Assembly (NCBI RefSeq): GCF_036488675.1 | Contig: NZ_CP133148.1 | Location: 3,490,001-3,554,000, forward strand | Direction of reading: 5' to 3' | DNA: 64,000 nucleotides | Source: Sinorhizobium chiapasense | GTDB lineage: Bacteria; Pseudomonadota; Alphaproteobacteria; Rhizobiales; Rhizobiaceae | Shown: piece after piece, positions 37,602-45,947 of the stretch | Layout: each line of letters opens with the position of its first letter | How positions within the stretch are numbered: position 1 is the stretch's first letter | Made by a program: the position numbers and the translations under genes | Notes under the pieces: generated by a model | Databases searched by the model: none | Seen by the model: only the letters and a program-made list of their open reading frames with translations | Told to the model about the DNA's origin: nothing

Positions 37602-39281
37602 ATGCCGGACGCGGATGCGGCGATGTCTGCTTCATCTTCCGCTGAGAACGACTTTCTCACCAATGTTGACGAACTCGTCTCTTTATACGACCAGAGCTTC
37701 CACCTCGTCGACTGTTCGGCATCACACAGGAAAACATACGCCGTCGACTCGCTTGTCGAGACAACGCTCTGGCACATCTATCCCGAGCTATTAGCGCCCG
37801 GCCCGCAATCCGCCGTCGAATCGGTCGTTGGAAGCGGACTGCCCAGAACCGTCGAGATCGTCGATGCGGCGACGGGAAATCGCCGCACACTCATTATCTT
37901 CCGCAGTGCTCGCGGTATCGGGATCACCGAAGCGGAAAGACGCTACCACCAGACATCCAACCAAAGCGAGAGCGATCGAGCGCTCCTGTTGCACCAGGCA
38001 ACTCACGACGTCTTGACCGGGCTGCCAAACCGGCGGCAGTTCAGCGATCAGTTGCGCGGCGCATTGCCCGTGCCAAACGGTGCGCGACTGGCCCTCATGC
38101 AAATCGATCTCGACGATTTCAAGCCAATCAACGACACGTTGGGACACGGCGCCGGCGACGCCGTTCTCAAGATGGCGGCGGAACGGATCAGGGGTGTGCT
38201 GGGGGAACGGGATTTCGCTTACCGGTTGGCCGGCGACGAATTCGCAGTCATTCAGTGGAGGACCGATCAGCCCAGAGAGGCCGAGCGGCTAGCCGAAGCG
38301 CTGGTCAACGCTTTCAAGGCCCCGTTTACGGTCGAGGGCATCAATGTCTTCGTCGGAGCGAGCGTCGGAGTCGCCGTTGCTCCGGCAGATGGAAATGAAG
38401 TCGAGCAACTGATGAAGGCTGCCGACATCGCACTTTATGCGGCAAAGAAGGACGGTCGCGGTCGGGCACGGACGTTCACCCGCTCCATGCTCATTGTGCT
38501 CGAGCAACGGGAGATGCTGCGCCGAAGCCTACGCACCGCCCTTCCCGAGGGCCAGTTCTTCATCGAATACCAGCCGCTTGTAAGGTCATCCTCTTCAGTC
38601 GCGGGTTTCGAAGCGCTTTTGCGATGGCGCCACCCGCTGATCGGCATCATCCCACCGAACGTCTTCATTCCGATGGCTGAAGCGGACGGTCTGATGAGCG
38701 AAATCGGTCAATGGCTGCTGGAGCGCGCCTGCCGAGCAGCATCTACCTGGCCATCCCACCTCACAATCGCGGTCAATCTCTCCCCTGCGGAATTCCTGCA
38801 CGAAGGTCTTACGGATCGCGTGGCACAAACTCTCGATCTGGTCGGATTGCGCGCCGATCGGCTTGAGCTCGAAATTACCGAGTCGGTGCTGCTGGAGCGA
38901 ACGACCAACAATCTCGATACGCTCAACACCCTGAATGTGCTGGGCGTGCAGATTTCGCTTGACGATTTCGGCACCTACTACTCCTCGCTCAGCTACCTCA
39001 AGAATTTCCCGTTCGATACGATCAAGATCGATCAGTATTTCATCAAAGATCTGGAGAAAGACGAGAAGAGCCAGACCATCGTGCGCTCCATCATGGCGCT
39101 CGCCCATGGCCTCGGCATGCATGTTACCGCCGAAGGGGTAGAGACCAGGGCCCAGGCAGCCTGGCTCCAGAACGAGGGCTGCGACCGCCTACAGGGACAT
39201 TTCCTCGGCTTTCCAATGCCCGCAGAGGCAATCGGCGAGTTTCTCCGCAAGTCGCCGACGGTCCTGTGGGAGGTCTTCTAA
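37602..39281 (+). CDS. bgrR: GGDEF-EAL protein, predicted target of the partner switch (BgrR-like)
   Basis: 559 aa from the ATG at 37602, which has GGAGAGCTAGG upstream; an earlier in-frame ATG at 37527 lacks a ribosome-binding site. A cytoplasmic N-terminal region without membrane segments is followed by a GGDEF domain reading RLAGDEF (A in place of the first G) without an RxxD I-site, and an EAL domain with EALLRW, LEITESVL, LDDFGTYYSSLSYL and TAEGVE. In S. meliloti BgrR (SMb20447) is a diguanylate cyclase that supplies c-di-GMP to BgsA and heads a six-gene operon. Gene order here is the same kind. Because the EAL site looks intact, phosphodiesterase activity is also possible. Confidence 0.82.
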   Translation: MPDADAAMSASSSAENDFLTNVDELVSLYDQSFHLVDCSASHRKTYAVDSLVETTLWHIYPELLAPGPQSAVESVVGSGLPRTVEIVDAATGNRRTLIIFRSARGIGITEAERRYHQTSNQSESDRALLLHQATHDVLTGLPNRRQFSDQLRGALPVPNGARLALMQIDLDDFKPINDTLGHGAGDAVLKMAAERIRGVLGERDFAYRLAGDEFAVIQWRTDQPREAERLAEALVNAFKAPFTVEGINVFVGASVGVAVAPADGNEVEQLMKAADIALYAAKKDGRGRARTFTRSMLIVLEQREMLRRSLRTALPEGQFFIEYQPLVRSSSSVAGFEALLRWRHPLIGIIPPNVFIPMAEADGLMSEIGQWLLERACRAASTWPSHLTIAVNLSPAEFLHEGLTDRVAQTLDLVGLRADRLELEITESVLLERTTNNLDTLNTLNVLGVQISLDDFGTYYSSLSYLKNFPFDTIKIDQYFIKDLEKDEKSQTIVRSIMALAHGLGMHVTAEGVETRAQAAWLQNEGCDRLQGHFLGFPMPAEAIGEFLRKSPTVLWEVF

Positions 39282-39357
39282 GAACGTGAACGGATGGATG
39301 CCGCCTGGACTGTCTTTGAACATCGCGTCAAGTTTTGCGTGCGGAGGAGGAACCTGA

Positions 39358-39876
39358 ATGGACGGAGCTGAGAACAACTCACTGGAAACCGCGTTCGAAC
39401 CCTTGCTCCAATTCGAGATGGAGATGGGGACCTTTCTGTCGGACTGGCACCACTGCGATCAGCTGTCGACGTTCGTGGCGCGGATGATCAGCCACAATCG
39501 AACGGATCCCGTTCGGCATTCGAATTTCTTTTCATCCGCCCTCAATGAACTCCTGGAGGTGTCATTCCGTGGCGGTTCTGTCGACGGACGGATTGGCTGC
39601 GCCGTCTATCGACAAGGCCCGACGGAGCGGGTGAAGCTCACGTTCCCGTGCCCGCCGGGTCAGAGGCAATTCTATCGAGAGGCAATCTCGAAGACCCGTA
39701 AAGCGAATGCCTACGCGCGCTATCTCGACGCCATTTCGACCGATCTCGCACCGAGCCGGGAGGTCGTCCTGCTCGATCTGGCAATCAATTTCGATGCTCA
39801 ACTTCGGCTTGAGGAAAGCGAGCCGCCGTCGATAACGCTTGTCGTAGACCTACCTCTTGAAGGAATCGTAAGTTGA
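39358..39876 (+). CDS. bgrS: Second gene of the bgr partner-switching operon (BgrS-like), unknown function
   Basis: 172 aa with an ATG at 39358 preceded by GGAGGAGGAACCTGA, an unusually strong ribosome-binding site. No standard domain is evident. The segment HSNFFSSALNELLEVSFRGG (about residues 59-78) recalls the N-box of RsbW/GHKL kinases, and the C-terminal PSITLVVDLPLEG the end of such a fold, but the glycine boxes are not clear. It could be a degenerate kinase-like partner protein. The symbol follows position in the operon as recalled from S. meliloti. Confidence 0.65.
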   Translation: MDGAENNSLETAFEPLLQFEMEMGTFLSDWHHCDQLSTFVARMISHNRTDPVRHSNFFSSALNELLEVSFRGGSVDGRIGCAVYRQGPTERVKLTFPCPPGQRQFYREAISKTRKANAYARYLDAISTDLAPSREVVLLDLAINFDAQLRLEESEPPSITLVVDLPLEGIVS

Positions 39877-41048
39877 ATACCGCTGCCCTTTCAGGATCCT
39901 TCAAGGCTGAGTTCGACCCAAATAGCCAAGAGTTTTCTCTTTCGGGGGTGATCCGACCGCGTTCGGTCGATGAGATCGCCGCGAGCGTTTCAGCTCTCAA
40001 GGCCGCCATCGAACAGGTGCGGGGTGTCCTCTACATCAATGTGAAACGTCTCGTTCAGATGAACAACACGGCCTTCCACGCTTTCGCGCGCGTCGTTCTC
40101 GATGCATCGCGTGAAAGATCGGATCTTCGCTTCGTTGTGGTAACGTCGAGTGTCGTGGGCTGGGCCGAACGCATGTTCGGACACTTGAACAGGGTCGAAC
40201 CGCAGGTCACGGTCGAGGTTTACGACTCCAAGTTCTATCCCGGCCAGAGCTTCGTCGAGGATACGAGCTTCATTCCCATCCTCCGCGCGCAGACGAAAAT
40301 GACCTGGCGCCACGAGCGCACCATCCTGCCGCGCCACGGCATGCGGCCCGGCATCGCCATGGCCGACATCTGCTGCGGCATCGGCGATTTCGCCGTGCTC
40401 GCGCAGAATGAGTTTCAGCCGGCGCGGATCGTCGCCCTCGACCACTCGAAGCCGAGCCTCGCCTATGCCCGCAAGATGGCGGCGGAGTTCGGCGTGCCGG
40501 GTATCGAATATACCTACGGCGACGCGTCGGAGATGCTACTCGAGGACAACCAGTTCGACTTCGTGACCTGCCGGCATTCGCTGCAGATCTTCAATCAGCC
40601 GGAGCTGATTCTCAAGGAGCTCTATCGGATCGTGAAGCCGGGCGGCCGCGTCTACATCACCAACGAGAAGAACTCGCACTGCCTCGGCGAGCCACGGGCG
40701 CAAAGCATCCAATGGACCTACAATGAGCTCGCGAGGCTTTTGAGCCATTTCGAGATGGATGTGGAGCTCGGGCCGAAGAGCCGGCGCTATCTCGCCGACG
40801 CGGGCTTCGACGACATCCTGGTCGAATCCTTCATGGTCACCAATCTGGACGGTGACCCACAGGATTTCGCCGACGTCATCGCCGGCTGGGAGAAGATGTT
40901 TGCGGCAATGGCGGCGAGACACGGCGAAGCACCCGAATTCATCGACCGTTTTCGTCAGGGCTTCCGGGATCACATCTTCGCGGCACTGCATCCGAAGGGC
41001 TATGCAGGCTGGCCGATCTGGGCAGCGTCCGGGCGCAAACCACTATGA
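39873..41048 (+). CDS. bgrT: STAS-like domain fused to SAM-dependent methyltransferase (BgrT-like)
   Basis: 391 aa starting with TTG at 39873, overlapping the previous stop by 4 bases. Residues 1-130 resemble an anti-sigma-factor-antagonist (STAS) fold: FSLSGVIRPRSVDEIAASVS, then VLYINVKRLVQMNNTAFHAF where a phosphorylatable Ser-Ser-Gly would be expected, then FVVVTSSVVGWAERMFG. From about residue 160 a class I methyltransferase follows (MADICCGIGDFAVLA, IVALDHSKPSLAYARK, FDFVTCRHSLQIF, RIVKPGGRVYITN). Target unknown. Its place in the operon suggests that methylation is linked to the partner switch. The bgrU gene overlaps its end by 4 bases (ATGA at 41045). Confidence 0.72.
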   Translation: MNTAALSGSFKAEFDPNSQEFSLSGVIRPRSVDEIAASVSALKAAIEQVRGVLYINVKRLVQMNNTAFHAFARVVLDASRERSDLRFVVVTSSVVGWAERMFGHLNRVEPQVTVEVYDSKFYPGQSFVEDTSFIPILRAQTKMTWRHERTILPRHGMRPGIAMADICCGIGDFAVLAQNEFQPARIVALDHSKPSLAYARKMAAEFGVPGIEYTYGDASEMLLEDNQFDFVTCRHSLQIFNQPELILKELYRIVKPGGRVYITNEKNSHCLGEPRAQSIQWTYNELARLLSHFEMDVELGPKSRRYLADAGFDDILVESFMVTNLDGDPQDFADVIAGWEKMFAAMAARHGEAPEFIDRFRQGFRDHIFAALHPKGYAGWPIWAASGRKPL

Positions 41049-43405
41049 GCGAAAGCAATGTCCAACGTCCCCGGTTCGGTTTGAGATCCTTTCGTGCCAA
41101 GTTCGTGCTGGTCGTCGGCAGCGCCGTGCTCTTCGACCTCCTGGCAACAGGCGGCCTGGCGCTCTGGAACGTTCAAAGATTGTCGCGCGACGCGACGACG
41201 GAGGTCGGGCAGGGCCTGCAAAAGGCAAACGAAGATTACATGCTCACCTACGCGGAATCGACGGCCGCGCGGGTTGATCTTCTGCTCGGCCAGGTTCACG
41301 CCGACGTCGCCACGCTCGCGGGCGTGCTCCAGGCGCAGATCGACCTCCCCGTGCGCAGGTCCGACGTCGGAGAGGCACTGGCGCGGCACGCACCGGAATC
41401 CGTTACCGTGACTTACGATCCCAAAGGTGGGTGGGCGCAGAACCTTCCGGGACCGCTCTCGAGCGTCAGCGTTTGGAGCTATCTCCTTGGCCCCGACCAC
41501 CGGCCGCTACCCGAGGTGCAGACCGATATCGAGAACAGCGCCGTTCTCGATCTGGTTGCTCCCGCCCTGCTTGCGCACGGCCGCTCCAAACTGCAGATAT
41601 ACTACGTCGGACCAAAGGAGCGGCCGATTTTGCGGATGGCGCCCTATGCCGATCAGGCGCAGACGTTCGACCGTCTCTACCCCGGTCACAACGAGGCCAA
41701 CTTCTGGAACTTCTTCTTCCCCGGCCTCTACGAGTCCTGGGAGGGATGGGCGAAGGATCCGAGCCTCAGGCCCGTTGCAGCCGATACCACGCAAACGGCA
41801 CCTTATACGGATGCTGCCACGGGGAAACTGATCGTCAGTTTCTTCCAGCCGCTCTGGACGCGCGACCGCAAAAGCGTCGCCGGTGCTGCTGGTGCCGATA
41901 TTACGCTCGACCAGCTCGCCGAGGTCGTCGAGAACGTCAAGGTCGCCGACAGCGGCTTCGGCTTTCTGGCGATGTCCGACGGCAACGTGCTCGCCATCAA
42001 TCCCACCGGTGAAAAAGTGATCGGCCTGCAACGGTCGAGCGATACGGGCGGGCAAGGCGTCACCGGTCTCGAACGGTCGCTGCGTCGGAGCATGCAACCG
42101 GCGATCGCGCAACTGCCGCTCGGCGCCGACGGCGCCATACAGCGTGTCCTGCTCGACCACGCCGGCGAGAGGGTTCCCTATCTCATTCTCCTGAAGCAGC
42201 TTGCTCCGGAGAACTTCTGGCTATCCGGCCCCGTGCGACGGGAGACGATGTCGCTTGGCATCGTCGTGCCGGAACGCGAGATCTATGCGTCACTGTTTGC
42301 AGCCCAAGCAGGAATCTCTCAGGCGACGAACAGGATCGTGATCTATCAGATTCTGGCGCTCCTCGTGTCACTATGTTTCGTCATCGCCGCCGTATTCGCC
42401 ATATCCAAACGGATCACCGGCGGCATCAGTGCACTTGCCGATGCCGCCAAACGCATCCAAGCCAAGGACTATTCCGTCAGGGTCGATATCCCAACGCGCG
42501 ACGAGGTCGGGGAGGCTGGCGCGGCCTTCAATCGGATGGCGGAGCAGATTAGCTTCCATACCGAGAACCTCGAGCAACTTGTCGAGGACCGGACAAGGGA
42601 GATCGAAGAGGCGAACCTGCAGATCTCGGCGTTGAACCAACAGTTGCGCAGCGAAAATTTGCGCCTCGGAGCCGAGCTGGCAGTCGCCCGCCGCATCCAG
42701 ATGATGGTTCTACCGAAAGCCGGTGAGCTTGAGGAAATCGCAGATCTGGAAATCGCCGCCTACATGCGGCCAGCGGACGAGGTCGGTGGCGATTACTACG
42801 ACGTCTTGAAAAACGGAAAGCGGCTGAAGATCGGGATCGGCGACGTAACCGGGCACGGCCTTGAGAGCGGCGTGCTGATGCTGATGGTTCAATCCGTCGC
42901 GCGGGCACTGCAGGAAGCCGGCGAGATGGAGCCTTCGCAATTCCTCAACCGCGTCAATCGCGCCATTTACAAAAATCTCGTCAGGACCAGCACCGACAAG
43001 CATCTCTCGCTGGCTTTCCTTGACTACGACGGCGCGCGCTTGACTCTCTCTGGCCAGCATGAGGAACTCATCGTGGTCAGGAACCTCGGAGATGTGGAGC
43101 GTATCGACACTCTCGACCTCGGGCTGCCGATCGGATTGGAGCCGGACATTTCGCCCTTCGTGGCGACCCGCGATATCTCTTTTGGCCGCGGTGATATGAT
43201 CATTCTCCATACTGACGGAGTAACCGAGGCGGAAAACCGGAACGGAGAACTCTTCGGCATTGAAAGGCTCTGTGAGAGCGCGCGTCGTCGCTATGGTCGA
43301 AGCGCCGAGGACGTGAAAACCGGAATCATAGACGATCTGATGGCACATATTGGCACCCAAAAGATCCATGACGATATCACGCTGGTGGTAATGAGGCACA
43401 GGTGA
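41045..43405 (+). CDS. bgrU: Membrane sensor with HAMP and PP2C/SpoIIE phosphatase domain (BgrU-like)
   Basis: 786 aa. A first membrane helix (about 17-38), a large periplasmic Cache-like sensor (about 40-425), a second membrane helix (about 432-455), a HAMP domain (ALADAAKRIQAKDYSVRVDI) and a short coiled coil (EDRTREIEEANLQISALNQQ) lead into a PP2C phosphatase. The phosphatase motifs are EVGGDYYDV (about 578), GDVTGHGLESGVL (about 599) and LHTDGVTEAENRNGE (about 722), with metal-binding aspartates. In S. meliloti BgrU modulates phosphorylation of the STAS protein BgrV. This is the likely sensory input of the switch. Confidence 0.87.
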   Translation: MSESNVQRPRFGLRSFRAKFVLVVGSAVLFDLLATGGLALWNVQRLSRDATTEVGQGLQKANEDYMLTYAESTAARVDLLLGQVHADVATLAGVLQAQIDLPVRRSDVGEALARHAPESVTVTYDPKGGWAQNLPGPLSSVSVWSYLLGPDHRPLPEVQTDIENSAVLDLVAPALLAHGRSKLQIYYVGPKERPILRMAPYADQAQTFDRLYPGHNEANFWNFFFPGLYESWEGWAKDPSLRPVAADTTQTAPYTDAATGKLIVSFFQPLWTRDRKSVAGAAGADITLDQLAEVVENVKVADSGFGFLAMSDGNVLAINPTGEKVIGLQRSSDTGGQGVTGLERSLRRSMQPAIAQLPLGADGAIQRVLLDHAGERVPYLILLKQLAPENFWLSGPVRRETMSLGIVVPEREIYASLFAAQAGISQATNRIVIYQILALLVSLCFVIAAVFAISKRITGGISALADAAKRIQAKDYSVRVDIPTRDEVGEAGAAFNRMAEQISFHTENLEQLVEDRTREIEEANLQISALNQQLRSENLRLGAELAVARRIQMMVLPKAGELEEIADLEIAAYMRPADEVGGDYYDVLKNGKRLKIGIGDVTGHGLESGVLMLMVQSVARALQEAGEMEPSQFLNRVNRAIYKNLVRTSTDKHLSLAFLDYDGARLTLSGQHEELIVVRNLGDVERIDTLDLGLPIGLEPDISPFVATRDISFGRGDMIILHTDGVTEAENRNGELFGIERLCESARRRYGRSAEDVKTGIIDDLMAHIGTQKIHDDITLVVMRHR

Positions 43406-43409
43406 ACGG

Positions 43410-43967
43410 ATGACGACCTTATACGGACTGGAAGACCTCGCGATTGGAACGGGCGAAGATGTGACGAGACTTCGGCTCTTCGAGGGCCCACTCGATCTTA
43501 GCTGGAAACACTGCGCAATGACGTCGGATTTCGTCGCTGAATTTGTTGCGCTGCGCTATCGAACGTCCCGCACTCTCTATAAGGAAGTGCGGCACAATGT
43601 CGGCTACCTGACTAATGAGCTCATAGAAAACGCGGTCAAGTTTCGCACTTCCGGCGAAATTGTCGTCGAAGCATCGATTGCGACCAACGCCTTTCGGACA
43701 AAAGTCTCCAATTTCATCGACGGAGATACGGCCGAGCGGTTCCAGCATTTGCTTTCGGAAATAACCGCGGGCGATCCGGGCGAGCTGCTCATAGAACGGA
43801 TAGAAGCGAATGCGACCGGCTCCGGTGCCGGCTCCGGCCTTGGACTTCTGACCCTCATGAGCGATTATGGTGCCCACTTCGCTTGGGTTTTTGGATCCGA
43901 CAGACAGGATAGCAAGATCCCGCTGGAAACATACGCCGCGATTACAGTCCCTGATCTCTCGAATTGA
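43410..43967 (+). CDS. bgrW: RsbW-like anti-sigma/serine kinase ATPase (BgrW-like)
   Basis: 185 aa GHKL-type ATPase of the RsbW/SpoIIAB class. The N-box is LTNELIENAVKF (about residues 68-79), and the ATP-lid glycine motif is TGSGAGSGLGLLTLMSDYGA (near 136-155). It should phosphorylate the STAS protein encoded next. It starts 4 bp after the phosphatase gene. The N-terminal 60 residues may contact a partner. No sigma factor is encoded nearby, in keeping with a switch that targets a c-di-GMP enzyme rather than transcription. Confidence 0.83.
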   Translation: MTTLYGLEDLAIGTGEDVTRLRLFEGPLDLSWKHCAMTSDFVAEFVALRYRTSRTLYKEVRHNVGYLTNELIENAVKFRTSGEIVVEASIATNAFRTKVSNFIDGDTAERFQHLLSEITAGDPGELLIERIEANATGSGAGSGLGLLTLMSDYGAHFAWVFGSDRQDSKIPLETYAAITVPDLSN

Positions 43968-43982
43968 TGGACCCCGAAAAAT

Positions 43983-44321
43983 ATGGAAATCAAAGAAGAC
44001 GAGTACCGCGTCTGGTTGGAAGGCAAGGACATCTATTTCGATGGAAGCATGCGCCTGCCTAGCTCGGAAGCCTATGCCCCGATCTTTTCCTTGGTAATGA
44101 GCGTACTCGAGACCGATCCCGATCGCATGACCGTTGATCTCACGGGGCTGCAGTTTCTCAATTCATCCGGAATCAACCTGCTGGCAAAACTCACGATCGA
44201 AGCGCGCAAGCGGCCGAATATCCAATTCACCGTCCGCGGAAGCTCGGAGTATCCCTGGCAATCGAAGTCTTTGCCAAACCTCAAGAAACTGCATCCCGGC
44301 GTCGATCTCAGGCTGAGTTGA
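43983..44321 (+). CDS. bgrV: STAS-domain antagonist protein (BgrV-like)
   Basis: 112-aa single STAS domain. [20 protein letters not shown] contains the conserved Asn-Ser-Ser-Gly with the serine that RsbW-type kinases phosphorylate. It ends with a basic segment ([16 protein letters not shown]). In S. meliloti, unphosphorylated BgrV is proposed to inhibit BgrR. It is the last gene of the six-gene operon, 15 bp after the kinase. Between its stop and the convergent cuxR stop (44440) no clear terminator was seen. Confidence 0.85.
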   Translation: MEIKEDEYRVWLEGKDIYFDGSMRLPSSEAYAPIFSLVMSVLETDPDRMTVDLTGLQFLNSSGINLLAKLTIEARKRPNIQFTVRGSSEYPWQSKSLPNLKKLHPGVDLRLS

Positions 44322-44439
44322 GGGAACACTCAAGAAAGCCCCGTGCCCCGCGCGTCACCGCGGTGGATCATTGCGATGATTGCCGTTCAGTTGCAGCAGG
44401 CGCGACAAGCGCTGTCGTGTGCTTGCCGGCTGACGCTTC

Positions 44440-45591
44440 TCACCCCTGAACGGATTTGAGCCAGTCGCCGATCGTCGCTCCACGATGGCGATCTGAAAGA
44501 GCAAGCGGTGCGACATGCCGTTCGGCCGATGCCATCTTGCGGATGTCGCGCGGGCTCGCGCCGAATTCGTGGCTGAAAGCGCGTGTGAAATTGGCGGCCA
44601 CATCGAAACCCGCGGCTTCCGCAATTTCGGAGATGGGCCGATTATTCGTCGGGTCGCTGAGATCCGCGTAGGCCTGCAGAAGCCTGCGTCGGCGAATGTA
44701 ATTGAGGACGCCGCCGCTCGGCTCGAAAAGCTGGTAGAGCCGCGTGCGGGAAATGCCCAGCGACCGGCTGATCGCGTCCGGTGTCAGATCCTCCGAATGA
44801 AGGTTGAGATGGATGTATCGGTGCGCCCGCTCCATCATCCCCATATTTGCCGGGGACCCCGCCGCGTCCGGTCTTGTCGAGGACACCGCGCAAGCAACGA
44901 CCATGTCGCGTATCGTGCGCACGATACGCGGCACTTCCGGCGCGGTGATGTTGCTGAGATTGGCTTCCATACCGTTGATATAGTTGATCAGCAAATCGGC
45001 CAGGCTGCCTGACAAAACGGAATTGTTGGCGCCCTCAAGCTTGCTCGCATCATCCGCCAGCAATTCATAAGGCATGAAGAGAAGGACGGACACGGACTCC
45101 GTCACGCGTCCGCGGTATGGATAGCTAAGGGACCGGAAAAAGATTTCTTCCGGCCCTGTCTCCGTGACGTGGCGATTGACTTCCGTCCATGCCCGACCAT
45201 TGCGGAACAGTCCGACGTTCCAGTGGTCGATCGGGCTGGAGCGTAGCATCGCGCGAGACCGCTCATAGCTATATCCCGGCGTACGCTGTTGAACGACAAG
45301 CAAATCGCCGAGGCGCCATCCTATCTGCTCTGCAGGGAAGCCTTCATCCGGAGACTTCGCATCCGGCAAACGGACATCGACGAGCGGAGCCATGTGCACG
45401 CGCCAAGCGTCAAACTGCTCCGCAGGCGGCAATCCTAGCGTGGAGAAATGTGAAGGTACCAGTCTGGGGTGGATGATGGTTTGACGTTCCGTTCGCACGG
45501 TTGGCTCGCGGGGCCACCGACGCCGTTCCAAATGCACGGGCCACTCGGGAACCTCGGTCGGGCCATCTCCTGATCCGGACTCCTTGCTCAT
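44440..45591 (-). CDS. cuxR: AraC-family regulator, CuxR-like (c-di-GMP-responsive)
   Basis: 383 aa. The ATG at 45591 has GGAGGAG four bases upstream, better than the far upstream start at 45678. The C-terminal 110 residues form the AraC double helix-turn-helix (LTPDAISRSLGISRTRLYQL; ISEIAEAAGFDVAANFTRAF). Near the N-terminus R24-R-W-P-R28 forms an RxxxR motif, and a D-x-W-x-x-G sequence lies further on (DHWNVG). CuxR of S. meliloti is an AraC protein that binds c-di-GMP by a PilZ-like mechanism with RxxxR and activates uxs1-apsH2. It is divergent from exactly those genes here. Confidence 0.85.
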   Translation of the reverse strand: MSKESGSGDGPTEVPEWPVHLERRRWPREPTVRTERQTIIHPRLVPSHFSTLGLPPAEQFDAWRVHMAPLVDVRLPDAKSPDEGFPAEQIGWRLGDLLVVQQRTPGYSYERSRAMLRSSPIDHWNVGLFRNGRAWTEVNRHVTETGPEEIFFRSLSYPYRGRVTESVSVLLFMPYELLADDASKLEGANNSVLSGSLADLLINYINGMEANLSNITAPEVPRIVRTIRDMVVACAVSSTRPDAAGSPANMGMMERAHRYIHLNLHSEDLTPDAISRSLGISRTRLYQLFEPSGGVLNYIRRRRLLQAYADLSDPTNNRPISEIAEAAGFDVAANFTRAFSHEFGASPRDIRKMASAERHVAPLALSDRHRGATIGDWLKSVQG

Positions 45592-45947
45592 GCAACTCCT
45601 CCAGCGAATGGTCGCCCTCAAGCGTGAACCACAGGCGATCAAATGCCTAGAGGCGACCCATCTCCCACCGCGCCGCAACTCGCCCTAAAGTGGAACTGAG
45701 CCGTCAGGTTACACCCAGAAGTGCCAGTTATACCTCGTTTTGAGTAGAAATGCACGGCAAGATAACTATCCGGATTGGGTGATAATGACATTCACCACAC
45801 TGCGGTTGTATCAATAGGCAACAGTCGCATCCGAATAACGCAAGGCAAAATCCAAGGTATTTTCGAACGAAAGCATTTGAATTACCTAATTATTCCTTCC
45901 GTTGCGAACAATAATCAGTTCAGCGACAAGTTCTATGGAGATTATCC
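45592..45947. promoter_or_regulatory. cuxR-uxs1 divergent regulatory region
   Basis: 356 bp, AT-rich for this genome, between cuxR and uxs1. It should contain the CuxR-dependent promoter of the aps operon. GGAG at 45937-45940 is the ribosome-binding site for the GTG start of uxs1. The CuxR site itself could not be delimited by eye. Confidence 0.5.

Noticed and set aside
43410..44321. Classical sigma-factor control by the RsbW/STAS pair
   Set aside because: No sigma factor gene is nearby, and the operon contains a c-di-GMP enzyme known in S. meliloti as the switch target.
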